A DNA stretch of 64,000 bases from CBDHGY01 sp965263325. Its GTDB lineage: Bacteria > Pseudomonadota > Alphaproteobacteria > Caulobacterales > Hyphomonadaceae. The stretch covers positions 2,914,001 through 2,978,000 of the forward strand of contig CBDHGY010000002.1 in the NCBI GenBank assembly GCA_965263325.1, given 5' to 3'. Positions 1 through 7,390 of the stretch are shown here, piece after piece. The notes beneath the pieces are model-generated. The model did not search any database. It worked only from the letters and a program-made list of their open reading frames with translations, and was not told the origin of the DNA. The stretch's first letter is position 1, and each line of letters starts with the position of its first letter. Made by a program: the position numbers and the translations under genes.

Positions 1-861
1 GAACGACGCTTCGGACCAATTCCAGGCGCATATATCGTGGCAGCTTTGGGAAAGCTGGGAGGTCAGGAACTCTCCGCGACAAGCGATCTCGATCTCATCG
101 TGATTTATGATGCACCAAACGCTGAAGCCCCTCAGCCCTGGTTCACAAAATTTACGCAGCGCCTGATCACAGCGCTTTCGGTGCCGACCGGGCAGGGGGC
201 TCTGTATGAGGTCGATATGCGTCTGCGTCCATCTGGCAATTCCGGGCCCGTTGCGACAAGTTATGCGTCGTTTCAGCGATATCATGCAGATCAATCCTGG
301 ACGTGGGAGCATATGGCGCTGACGCGGCTTCGCCCGGTGGCTGGGGATGCAGAGCTGCAATCAAGGGTCAGCGAACTAACGCGGCAGATCCTATCCAGAA
401 CGGGTGACGAGAAAGATATTCTTGCCGACATTCTCAGCATGCGTCAGCGGCTCGCTAAGGAAAAGCCGAGCACTGATTTATGGGAACTGAAAACAGCACC
501 CGGCGGCCTTTTGGATGTAGAATTTGTAACCCAGCAGGCTTTGCTGCTCAGAGGAAATGATGCCCTGCAACCACATACACATGTGGCGCTTGAAGATTTA
601 GCAGCTAGCGGAGATTTTCCCGCAGAGGATGCGCGCACGCTCTTGAATGCACTTCATATTCTTCAATGTTTACAGCAAGTTCTCCGCATCGCGGTGAGCG
701 GAAAATTCGACCCGGAGACGGCCTCAACTGGCCTGAAATCGCGTATTGCCAGGGCCATCGGAGCCTCCACGTTCAGCGAGGCTTCAGACCGTCTCGCACA
801 AGCTAAACAGCAAGCTGCAAACATCCGCTGCAAATATATTGGAGGATTGGCGACGGATTGA
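1..861 (+). CDS. glnE: GlnE C-terminal part (bifunctional glutamine synthetase adenylyltransferase), truncated by window start
   Basis: The reading frame is open from the first base, so only the last 286 residues are present. GlnE adds and removes AMP on glutamine synthetase in response to PII status. The nucleotidyltransferase signature of its second catalytic domain is visible at residues 14-30 of the fragment: GKLGG, then the acidic pair in SDLDLI. The stretch MRLRPSGNSG and the following helical region (KTAPGGLLDVEFVTQQALLL) are typical of the family, and the fragment ends like a normal GlnE C-terminus. A GTG at 37 is an internal valine, not the start. The next gene begins 52 bp downstream with its own ribosome site. 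The family call is firm; which half-reaction this domain performs follows from the family. Confidence 0.95.
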   Translation, partial: ERRFGPIPGAYIVAALGKLGGQELSATSDLDLIVIYDAPNAEAPQPWFTKFTQRLITALSVPTGQGALYEVDMRLRPSGNSGPVATSYASFQRYHADQSWTWEHMALTRLRPVAGDAELQSRVSELTRQILSRTGDEKDILADILSMRQRLAKEKPSTDLWELKTAPGGLLDVEFVTQQALLLRGNDALQPHTHVALEDLAASGDFPAEDARTLLNALHILQCLQQVLRIAVSGKFDPETASTGLKSRIARAIGASTFSEASDRLAQAKQQAANIRCKYIGGLATD

Positions 862-913
862 TGTGAGCTGATGCGTTGTAACTGCAACGATCCAACAACA
901 AAGGAACTTACAC

Positions 914-1444
914 ATGAAACGCTCACTCATCGCGACCATTGCTGCAGCCGGCCTGATCGGCCTTGGTGCCGGCACATTTGCGATCGCTGAAGGTCACAAA
1001 GGAAAGCACGGCAAGAAAGCTGAGCGTCATGCTGAAATGCTGCAACAGTTTGATGCAAACGGTGACGGCAAGCTTGATGAAACAGAACGCGAAGCCGCCC
1101 GTCTCGCAAAGTTTGCTGAAATCGACGCCGATGGCAGCGGGTCTCTCACCGAGGAAGAAATCATTGCCCATCGCACAGCGAAGATGACTGAGCGCACAAG
1201 CGCCCACTTTGCTGAGCATGACACCGATGGCAGCGGCACGATTTCGATCGAGGAATTCGAAGCGGCCCATCAGGCGCGCAAGACGAAAATGAAAGAACAT
1301 CGTGAAGCTCGCAAAGCTGAAATGCTTGAGAAGTTTGATGCCGATGGTGACGGCGAACTTAGCCGCGAAGAGCGCAAGGCTGCCCGCGATGCCGGATATG
1401 GCCGCAAGGGCATGCGTCCAGACGGCCCGCCGCCTGCTGAATAA
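914..1444 (+). CDS. Secreted EF-hand calcium-binding protein
   Basis: A 176-aa protein with a cleavable signal peptide (MKRSLIATIAAAGLIGLGAG..., likely processed near residue 25) and four EF-hand loops: DANGDGKLDE, DADGSGSLTEEE, DTDGSGTISIEEF and DADGDGELSREE. The loops have the usual acidic ligands at positions 1, 3, 5 and 12, so calcium binding in the periplasm is likely. The linkers are rich in Lys, Arg, Glu and Ala. The start is supported by AAAGGA about 8 bp upstream. It lies just before an ECF sigma/anti-sigma operon on the same strand, separated by hairpins, and may belong to the same envelope-stress or metal response. That link is inferred from position only. Confidence 0.85.
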   Translation: MKRSLIATIAAAGLIGLGAGTFAIAEGHKGKHGKKAERHAEMLQQFDANGDGKLDETEREAARLAKFAEIDADGSGSLTEEEIIAHRTAKMTERTSAHFAEHDTDGSGTISIEEFEAAHQARKTKMKEHREARKAEMLEKFDADGDGELSREERKAARDAGYGRKGMRPDGPPPAE

Positions 1445-1541
1445 AGCAACGATTGCCCGCCCTGCTGATCGTTGCTGACCGAAAGCTCGGGGGAAGTGTT
1501 TTTTTCTCCCTACCCCTCGATGGACCTTCCTCCGAGCTTTC
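1445..1541 (+). terminator. Tandem hairpins after the EF-hand gene
   Basis: Directly after the stop codon a 9-bp perfect inverted repeat (AGCAACGAT, 1445-1453, with ATCGTTGCT, 1468-1476) forms a stem. A second 10-bp repeat (GAAAGCTCGG, 1481-1490, with CCGAGCTTTC, 1532-1541) follows, and its long loop holds a run of seven or more T near 1499. The geometry is not a textbook intrinsic terminator because the T run lies inside the second loop, but it probably marks a transcript end or processing site before the sigma operon. Confidence 0.5.
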
Positions 1542-1563
1542 AAATCAGTTTACGCCCTAATTG

Positions 1564-2112
1564 ATGTCATATGCGTCTGAAGCTGACTTGATTGCCCGCG
1601 CTGCTGCGGGCGATGCGCGTGCTGTGCAGACGCTTGTGAACACCCATATGCCGCGTGTTTATGCTCTTGCCCGGCGTACACTGTCTCAGGACCAGGAAGC
1701 CGAAGATGTCACGCAAGAGGCATTTCTGCGCGCCTGGAAAGCGCTGCCAGAATGGGAGCCGCGCGCAAAATTCTCGACATGGCTACACCGGGTGACGCTA
1801 AATCTCTGCCGTGACCGATTGCGGAAAAAACGAGAAACGGTGATGGATGAGCCACCCGAAATGGTGGATACAGGGCTCCGTCCAGATCAACAATTGACGC
1901 GTCTGCAAACCAATTCAGCTCTGCAGGACGCAATAAATGCGCTGCCTGAGCGCCAACGCGAAGCCATAACACTTTGTAGTTTGCAGGAATTATCGAACAT
2001 TGAAGCGGCGGAAATTATGAACATATCCGTTGAAGCTATGGAAAGTCTCTTGTCGCGCGCTCGGCGCGGCCTGAGAGCTGCATTAAAGACCCGAGAGGAT
2101 CTAAGGCCATGA
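1564..2112 (+). CDS. ECF-type RNA polymerase sigma factor
   Basis: A sigma-70 family factor of about 182 aa with only regions 2 and 4. Region 2 covers roughly residues 25-85 and includes the DQEAEDVTQEAFLRAWKAL helix and the FSTWLHRVTLNLCRDRLRKK DNA-melting and -10 segment. Region 4 covers roughly 125-175 (LPERQREAITL...LSNIEAAEIMNISVEAMESLLSRARRGLR), a helix-turn-helix for -35 recognition. A TTG three bases upstream is possible, but ATG at 1564 is the likelier start. The stop overlaps the next gene by 4 bp, so co-translation with the putative anti-sigma factor is expected. The ECF subgroup is not assigned. Confidence 0.92.
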   Translation: MSYASEADLIARAAAGDARAVQTLVNTHMPRVYALARRTLSQDQEAEDVTQEAFLRAWKALPEWEPRAKFSTWLHRVTLNLCRDRLRKKRETVMDEPPEMVDTGLRPDQQLTRLQTNSALQDAINALPERQREAITLCSLQELSNIEAAEIMNISVEAMESLLSRARRGLRAALKTREDLRP

Positions 2113-2579
2113 CTGACATGACCAACGCACGAGTATTTGAATTGATCGAGGCTTATGGCCCCGAGCCTGCTGCGTGGCCTGAAGCAGAGCAAACTGCTGC
2201 GGTGGATCTCTTACAGCGTCACCCGGAGGAGTTTGCTGGTGCACTTCAGGAAGCGCGTGAGCTGGATGCCGCCCTCGCCGCATTGCCAGAACCACAGGCG
2301 CCTTCCGGTCTCGCAGCGCGAATTGTTGCAAGCGCACCGTTCGAGGCTCAATCTGAAACACCCGGTCTTTTGGCGAAGCTGAAGTCTATGGTAACAATTG
2401 GTGGGTCGATTATTCCGTCAGCTTCGGCCTTGGCGTCATCGGCGATTGGGTTGATCGTTGGCTACGGCGCGCTCGGCACAACGCAGGTTGCAGATCTCAA
2501 TGTCGATTATGCAGAAGAAGCGCTCTATGCTGCATTCGATGAAGGGTATGACTTTGAAGCAGGAGACTTTGGCGGATGA
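2109..2579 (+). CDS. Putative membrane anti-sigma factor
   Basis: A 156-aa protein translated through an ATGA overlap with the preceding sigma gene. The N-terminal ~90 residues are soluble, acidic and helical (RVFELIEAYGPEPAAWPEAE). One hydrophobic segment near residues 100-118 (IIPSASALASSAIGLIVGYG) would span the membrane, leaving an acidic C-terminus outside. No zinc-binding HxxxCxxC motif is seen, so it is not a ZAS-type anti-sigma. Sequestration of the neighbouring sigma factor is inferred from gene order and topology. It overlaps the next gene by 4 bp as well. Confidence 0.65.
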   Translation: MTDMTNARVFELIEAYGPEPAAWPEAEQTAAVDLLQRHPEEFAGALQEARELDAALAALPEPQAPSGLAARIVASAPFEAQSETPGLLAKLKSMVTIGGSIIPSASALASSAIGLIVGYGALGTTQVADLNVDYAEEALYAAFDEGYDFEAGDFGG

Positions 2580-3136
2580 CAACTGAATCTCCTCGCAAAA
2601 CACCTTATGGATTAATCGTTTCCATCGCGCTGAATGGATTGTTGGTTGGCTTGCTGGCTGGCGTCTTGTTGGCAGGTGGGCCGCGCGGCAAAGGCGGGCC
2701 TTCGGGGCATGGTCCTGGGCCGGGTGGTCCGGGCGGTATGGAGCGAAGCATGGCACGCGCGATCCTTCAATCCGCGCCACAAGCTGACCGAGCGAAGATC
2801 CGGCGAACTCTTGGTGATGCCTGGAAGAGCACCGAAAGTGATCGGCGCGTCATTCGTGATTCACAGCGTATAATTGCCGAGCAGGTTCGCTCTGATACGT
2901 TTGATTCAGATGACGTCGCAGCGGCATTTGCTGCTTGGCGGGATGCAGATCGCCGCATCAAAACTTCGGTCCAAACGGTGATTGTTGAAGTCCTGGACAG
3001 TCTGCCAGCTGAGAGCCGGCGCGAGCTCGCGGAAGAGATGGACCGGCGTGATGCGATGCGCAAGCAAAGAGGTGAGCGTCTTCGCGAACGGGTTCGTGAG
3101 CGTATGGAAGAGCGGCGCGAAAACCGCGAGAACTAA
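2576..3136 (+). CDS. Periplasmic heavy-metal-sensor/CpxP-like helical protein
   Basis: A 186-aa protein, third gene of the sigma operon (ATGA overlap with the second). An N-terminal membrane anchor (residues 12-33, YGLIVSIALNGLLVGLLAGV) is followed by a Gly/Pro/His-rich linker, then a long, highly charged helical region with repeated Arg-Glu pairs ending in RVRERMEERRENREN. This layout resembles the 'periplasmic heavy-metal sensor'/CpxP-Spy-like families, which sense metals or misfolded proteins in the periplasm. No specific metal site is obvious beyond one His in the linker. A role as input to the sigma/anti-sigma pair is an inference. Its stop overlaps the convergent GFA gene. Confidence 0.6.
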   Translation: MTTESPRKTPYGLIVSIALNGLLVGLLAGVLLAGGPRGKGGPSGHGPGPGGPGGMERSMARAILQSAPQADRAKIRRTLGDAWKSTESDRRVIRDSQRIIAEQVRSDTFDSDDVAAAFAAWRDADRRIKTSVQTVIVEVLDSLPAESRRELAEEMDRRDAMRKQRGERLRERVRERMEERRENREN

Positions 3137-3528
3137 TCCTTCGATTTGTGTGCGAGCCCTGCGGCGTTGGCTTCCCAGTTCTGGCCATCAAATGGGCAGA
3201 TGGTCACGTCGAATTCCATCCATTCATCAAGGCACCGCCAGGTAACGGCAAACCCATCCTGGTTGGAGCGTGGCACATAAAAACTCTTCACGCCGCAGAT
3301 TTTACAGAAGCGGTGTTTCGCGCCGCCTGTGTTGAAAGTGTATTCGGTAAGTGTGTCCGCGCCGCTCAGCAGCCGGAAGCGGCTTGCAGGAACGATGACA
3401 TGAATGTTGCCGCTTTTTGCGCATATCGAACAATTGCAGTCTTCCACCTCGAAGGCATCTGGCAGGTCCACCTCAAAGCGCACCGAACCACAATGACATC
3501 CTCCTGGACGAGGTTTAAGACCGCTCAT
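3133..3528 (-). CDS. GFA/CENP-V family zinc-binding protein (Gfa-like)
   Basis: A protein of about 131 aa with the family's cysteine pattern: CHCGSVRFEV near the start, CNCSICAKSG around residue 35, and FCKICGVKSFYVPRS around residue 80. These bind two zinc ions in the glutathione-dependent formaldehyde-activating (Gfa) fold. Many members have unknown substrates, so no reaction is claimed. The ATG at 3528 is chosen over an upstream TTG because it makes an ATGA overlap with the amidase gene ending at 3525, suggesting co-translation. Its 3' end overlaps the convergent sensor gene by a few bases. Confidence 0.85.
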   Translation of the reverse strand: MSGLKPRPGGCHCGSVRFEVDLPDAFEVEDCNCSICAKSGNIHVIVPASRFRLLSGADTLTEYTFNTGGAKHRFCKICGVKSFYVPRSNQDGFAVTWRCLDEWMEFDVTICPFDGQNWEANAAGLAHKSKD

Positions 3529-4964
3529 AAATCCCCAACCCAAACCGGTGGTCTGCGATCAACCCATGGGGCGGCGCGTTCGAGCTGTCCCGCCAGTTGG
3601 AAGAGTAATCGCTCATTGCCATACCCCGCGCCGAACATCATGCCAAGCGGTAGATCGTCATCGGTCCAGTGCAGCGGCACGGACATGGCTGGCGCGCCCA
3701 TCTGGTTGAACGGCGCGCACCAGGGTGCAAAACTCATCACCGCTTCACCGTAAGCTTTAAAGTCTTTCGGATTAAGGCTGAGCACACCCAGAGTTTCTGG
3801 CTGACGCGAGAGCGTTGGCGCGAGCACGAGATCATACCCACCTTCTGTCAGGAAATGCTCGAAAGTAATGGCAGCGCTTTGGAACGCAGCGTCTGCTTTA
3901 TAGAGCTCCAGCATCGGTGTGGTTTGACCAAGCTTGATATAGTGCAGGGTGACTGGCTCAAAATCATCCTCGCCCATTTCTCGGCCAAGCTCGAGACTGC
4001 GGGCTTCGAATGTTGCCGCCATGGCAGCGCAAATCGTTTTCAGCATGCCTTCGCCGAGCGCTGCGCCATCCAGCGCTGGTGCGGCTTCTTCAACCGTGTG
4101 GCCAAGCGTTTCGAGCAGTTTGACAGTGTTCTTAAGGCCGACCGTGGCATCGCCGTCTGGCTTTATGCCGTTAGGTGCCTCCAGCCACAGCGCGATCTTC
4201 AGAGGCTTGGGCTCTTCGGTAACCGCGCTGAGATAGCTGCCAATGACAGGCGGTGCATGATAGCGCGCGCCGGGCTCAGAGCCGTGGGTCGCGTCCATCA
4301 ATGCTGCGCTGTCACGTACGGTCCTCGATACGGCGTGCACGGTTGACAGGCCGAGCCAGTTTTCAGTTTTACCAGGTCCCATTGGGATGCGCCCACGCGA
4401 CGGTTTGATACCGAACAGACCTGTACATGCAGCCGGTATCCGGATGGATCCGCCGCCATCTGAAGCTTGTGCCAGAGGAACAACGCCTGCAGCGACCGCC
4501 GCGCTCGCCCCGCCGGATGACCCACCAGACGTGCGCTTCACATTCCAGGGGTTTCGCGTTTCGCCGTGCAGCATGCTTTCGGTTGACGTGGTAAGGCCAA
4601 ACTCTGGTGACGTGGTTGCCCCGAATAAGGTGAGGCCTGCGGCGCGGTAGCGCTCTGTGATCACGCTGTCTTGCGCAGCGACATGGTCTTTCCATCCGCG
4701 CGAGCCATTTGTCAGCGGCGCACCTTTGATGCCAACGGTGAGATCCTTTGTCGGGAACGGCGCGCCCTTAAACGGCCCATTTGGCAGGCCATTGTCAATC
4801 TGCTCGCGGGCGATATCGGGGAACAAATTCGCAAAGCAATTCAGCTCTTTCTGCGCTGCTTCTGCGCGTGAGAGAGCAGCCTCCAGCACGTCTTCGGCTT
4901 TGACTTGTCCTGTGCGGACGAGCTCTGCCAGTCCAAGCGCGTCGTACTTTGCATAGTCTTTCAT
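3525..4964 (-). CDS. Amidase signature family hydrolase
   Basis: 479 aa, the usual length for amidase-signature enzymes, which use a Ser-cisSer-Lys triad to cleave amides. The catalytic lysine lies in APFPTKDL (about residue 73). The Gly/Ser-rich signature RTSGGSSGGASAAVAAG follows near residue 150, and the nucleophile segment ASDGGGSIRIPA is near 172. The start is backed by GGGAGGA upstream. No signal peptide is present, so it is cytoplasmic. The GFA-family gene is translationally coupled downstream. The substrate (aryl, fatty or small amide) cannot be read from sequence. GatA is unlikely because no gatB or gatC is adjacent. Confidence 0.9.
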   Translation of the reverse strand: MKDYAKYDALGLAELVRTGQVKAEDVLEAALSRAEAAQKELNCFANLFPDIAREQIDNGLPNGPFKGAPFPTKDLTVGIKGAPLTNGSRGWKDHVAAQDSVITERYRAAGLTLFGATTSPEFGLTTSTESMLHGETRNPWNVKRTSGGSSGGASAAVAAGVVPLAQASDGGGSIRIPAACTGLFGIKPSRGRIPMGPGKTENWLGLSTVHAVSRTVRDSAALMDATHGSEPGARYHAPPVIGSYLSAVTEEPKPLKIALWLEAPNGIKPDGDATVGLKNTVKLLETLGHTVEEAAPALDGAALGEGMLKTICAAMAATFEARSLELGREMGEDDFEPVTLHYIKLGQTTPMLELYKADAAFQSAAITFEHFLTEGGYDLVLAPTLSRQPETLGVLSLNPKDFKAYGEAVMSFAPWCAPFNQMGAPAMSVPLHWTDDDLPLGMMFGAGYGNERLLFQLAGQLERAAPWVDRRPPVWVGDL

Positions 4965-4993
4965 GTGTTTTCCTCCCGGGTCCGCATACGAAA

Positions 4994-5026
4994 AGACCCC
5001 TTCGGTGAAGTCAACCGAAGGGGTCT
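4994..5026 (-). terminator. Strong intrinsic terminator after the acidic lipoprotein gene
   Basis: A perfect 13-bp stem (AGACCCCTTCGGT with ACCGAAGGGGTCT) with a 7-nt loop. On the minus strand it is followed by TTTTC, and on the plus strand by AAATTTTATTT, so it may work both ways. It lies 27 bp past the stop of the minus-strand lipoprotein gene and upstream of the amidase. Confidence 0.85.
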
Positions 5027-5053
5027 AAATTTTATTTCCGTGAAAGACAGGTC

Positions 5054-5575
5054 TTATTCGCCGTCTACAGCGTCAACCGCTTCTTCCACGGCGTCTTCAA
5101 CAGCATCTTCGCCAGCGTCTACGGCTTCATCGACAACAGTTGTAACCGTGGTTTGTGTACCGGTGGTTTCAAATGTTTCTTCTTCCAGAACGCGCGGCGT
5201 TTCTGAAAGCAGTGCATCGGTGGCCGCTGAGCCGTCGATAGCTGGCGCAGTTGGTGTGCCAGCGTCATGCGTTTCAACAAGACGGCGTGTTACGACGCGG
5301 CGACCCGTTGAGCCTTCGGTGCCAACGACCACAGTTTCGGTTGTTTCGACGGTCGTTGTTTCAACTGGCGCGCTTTCGACTTCGACCACTGTCTCAATCT
5401 CTTCAACGACAGGTGCCGCTTCTTCAACGACAACCTCTTCAACAACTGGTTCTTCAACTTCCATTTCAATGGCTTCAACCGTTTCGGCAGCCATTGGTTC
5501 AAGCTCGGCGCAATTACACTCGTGCGCGCAAGCGCCGAGCATCAGTGCCAGCGCTGCTAGTGCGATATATTTCAT
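5054..5575 (-). CDS. Acidic low-complexity lipoprotein
   Basis: 173 aa with a lipoprotein signal (MKYIALAALALMLGAC, acylated Cys at 16), then a second Cys cluster (HECNC). The rest is low-complexity and strongly acidic, built from Val, Glu, Thr and Ala in short tandem units such as EEPVVEEVVVEE and VETTTVETTE, ending in an acidic DAVEDAVEEAVDAV stretch. There is no recognisable domain. The bias resembles the linker of the lipoprotein methyltransferase at 19010-19987. AAGGGTGA upstream supports the start. A structural or spacer role at the envelope is possible, but no function is assigned. It is monocistronic, ending at a strong terminator. Confidence 0.75.
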   Translation of the reverse strand: MKYIALAALALMLGACAHECNCAELEPMAAETVEAIEMEVEEPVVEEVVVEEAAPVVEEIETVVEVESAPVETTTVETTETVVVGTEGSTGRRVVTRRLVETHDAGTPTAPAIDGSAATDALLSETPRVLEEETFETTGTQTTVTTVVDEAVDAGEDAVEDAVEEAVDAVDGE

Positions 5576-5637
5576 GAGATCACCCTTCTATTTCTCATTA
5601 TGTTTTGGCCAGCGCCCCTCGCGCGGGTCAATGCGCA

Positions 5638-5654
5638 GGATTCACTACGAATCC
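5638..5654. repeat. Short palindrome with paired GANTC sites upstream of the acidic lipoprotein
   Basis: GGATTC-ACTAC-GAATCC is a perfect 6-bp inverted repeat, each arm carrying a GANTC motif, the CcrM methylation target in alphaproteobacteria. It lies 63 bp upstream of the lipoprotein start in a 245-bp intergenic stretch that otherwise shows nothing clear. Confidence 0.35.
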
Positions 5655-5820
5655 CGTGTGGGTTTCAAGAGCAAGCACTAGGCTATTTCGACGCTTACAA
5701 AGGTTTAATCCACTTAAAACGCGGGATGAAATTAACGAATTCAGTTCGAAATCAGGCCCATTTTTGCGCTATACCTACGAATTCGCGAAAAATACCCGGA
5801 TTTCGTAAACAAATCGCAGG

Positions 5821-6432
5821 TTACGGCTTTGCAAGGACGATCTTGGTCCAAGTTATTCCGCGTGCCCTATTTTCCGGCTGGATGGACTCGCTAAGCTGAT
5901 TGAACAGGCAATCAAGGCCGCACTGCGCTCCCAAAGCGGCGGTTTCATCTCCGCTCACGTCAAACATACGCCGACCTTCCGGCACAGGGCCGTGGCGCAG
6001 CGACATGAGCCACTTTGCGCCAGGAGCCAATAGTCCAGAGACGACGTCCATGCCGCGTTGACGCTCACCTTCGGTCAAATGCATCCAGACCGCGTTCATC
6101 AAGATGAGGTCATAGGTTTCATTCCGAGCACGGACGGTTTTCAGCTCAGGTAGAATATCATCAATCCAAGTGATGCTCGGATGTGGGTGGAGCTGTTTGG
6201 CCGGCTCGCGCAGTTCCGCAGTGGGTTCAACGGCGACCACCTTATGACCAAGCCCCGCCAGCCAGGCGGCATCGCGCCCCGTGCCTGCTCCAACATCGAG
6301 AATTTTGCCAGGCGCAGCCGGAAAAAACGCGATCCAATCAGCGTGTATATCTTCAGAGCTGCGAGCCTCGTAGCGTTTGATGCAGTCTGCGGCTTTCTCA
6401 GCGTATCCGGCATTAGAGGCGCGTGTGGTCAT
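5821..6432 (-). CDS. Class I SAM-dependent methyltransferase
   Basis: 203 aa. The SAM-binding motif I is clear (GKILDVGAGTGRDAAWLAGLG, about residues 38-58), followed by the acidic motif II residue in VVAVEPT and the later motif YDLILMNAVWMHL. The enzyme is soluble with no fused domain, and the acceptor substrate is unknown. The start overlaps the stop of the upstream epimerase-like gene by 4 bp, so the two form an operon. Downstream is a non-coding stretch. Size and motif order match the broad methyltransferase 11/12 type. Confidence 0.88.
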   Translation of the reverse strand: MTTRASNAGYAEKAADCIKRYEARSSEDIHADWIAFFPAAPGKILDVGAGTGRDAAWLAGLGHKVVAVEPTAELREPAKQLHPHPSITWIDDILPELKTVRARNETYDLILMNAVWMHLTEGERQRGMDVVSGLLAPGAKWLMSLRHGPVPEGRRMFDVSGDETAALGAQCGLDCLFNQLSESIQPENRARGITWTKIVLAKP

Positions 6433-7352
6433 GTGCTTTGATCCAATACATCAAGAATGGCTGCGGTCTGCGAAACAGGCGGCTTAAAACCTGTTTGCTC
6501 GCGGAATTTGTCTCCCCTCATAATGAGCGGAACGGATAAGTCGAGCGCGGCGATAGGGGCGGGCGGCGGCGCGTTGCGGACAATTTTTCCGCTCCAGCCA
6601 GATACTTTGGCGAACATATCAATCCAGCCGGAATGAGCAAGCTCGGCGTGGTCTGTAATGTTGAAGGTATCATTTGCTGCGCTCGGATGGAGCGCGGCGT
6701 GAACAATCGCTGCAGCGACATTGCGGATATGGCCATATGTCGTGGTCCAATTGTACCAGTCTATTGAGATTGTGATTTCTAAAGCGCCAGCCTTCATAGG
6801 GCCGGCTATCCAGCTGAACCGCGCAAGTTTGCCGCTTGCACCATATACCATCGGTAAGCGGAGGATTGTCCAGTCGATCGACAGATCTCGCACAGCGGCC
6901 TCTAGCGGGATTTTGTCATATGTATCCATCCACTTTTCGGGATCTTCGTCTGCGCGGAGCTGCCGCTTCTGATAGGGATACAGCGCTGTGCGCAGAGGAG
7001 CATCTTCAGTAAGTAGCGAACTTATGTCTCCTGTTTCTGTCTGGTGAAGCAATCCATAATTGCGATAGACATCGGCTGAACTCAGCATGACGTATCGCTC
7101 AATTTTTCCATTTATGGCTTCGAGGAGGGGAAGCGTATCTGCTTCTGTGTATGCGATGATATCAATGATGTGAGAGACATCGCGCTCAGCGACTATTTGC
7201 AAAATGGCGTTGGTATCTGTGCGGTCAGTGGCGAAAGCGCCTGGCCCGGATGCGGTCCTCGAAACTGAGATGTGGGGTTCACTGGCCGCGCTGAGCGTCT
7301 CAGAAATAGCGGTGCCGATGGGCCCGCCCGCGCCGAGAACCATAATCGTCAT
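6429..7352 (-). CDS. NAD(P)-dependent epimerase/dehydratase-like (extended SDR)
   Basis: 307 aa with an N-terminal Rossmann motif (MVLGAGGPIGTAISETL) matching the GxxGxxG of atypical or extended SDRs. A strand with the catalytic Ser (YVMLSSADVYRNYG) follows near residue 100, and a YPYQKRQ segment near 145 may be the altered YxxxK motif. The missing canonical lysine spacing suggests an atypical member that may bind NAD without classical sugar epimerisation. It overlaps the downstream methyltransferase by 4 bp. It lies 38 bp after the methylmalonyl-CoA mutase large subunit gene on the same strand and could be its last co-transcribed partner, though no metabolic link is evident. Confidence 0.75.
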   Translation of the reverse strand: MTIMVLGAGGPIGTAISETLSAASEPHISVSRTASGPGAFATDRTDTNAILQIVAERDVSHIIDIIAYTEADTLPLLEAINGKIERYVMLSSADVYRNYGLLHQTETGDISSLLTEDAPLRTALYPYQKRQLRADEDPEKWMDTYDKIPLEAAVRDLSIDWTILRLPMVYGASGKLARFSWIAGPMKAGALEITISIDWYNWTTTYGHIRNVAAAIVHAALHPSAANDTFNITDHAELAHSGWIDMFAKVSGWSGKIVRNAPPPAPIAALDLSVPLIMRGDKFREQTGFKPPVSQTAAILDVLDQST

Positions 7353-7390
7353 GATTCCGGTTTAACGCAAGGCTTTGCGAATGACGAGGA

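Noticed and set aside
923..1543. 206-codon minus-strand frame over the EF-hand gene
   Set aside because: It mirrors the codon bias of a clear EF-hand gene, has no recognisable motif and no ribosome site.
3669..4346. 225-codon plus-strand frame
   Set aside because: Opposite the amidase signature gene; no motif and poor start context.
4905..5681. 258-codon Ser/Thr-rich plus-strand frame
   Set aside because: Antisense image of the Val/Glu/Thr-rich lipoprotein; the lipobox gene on the minus strand is far better supported.
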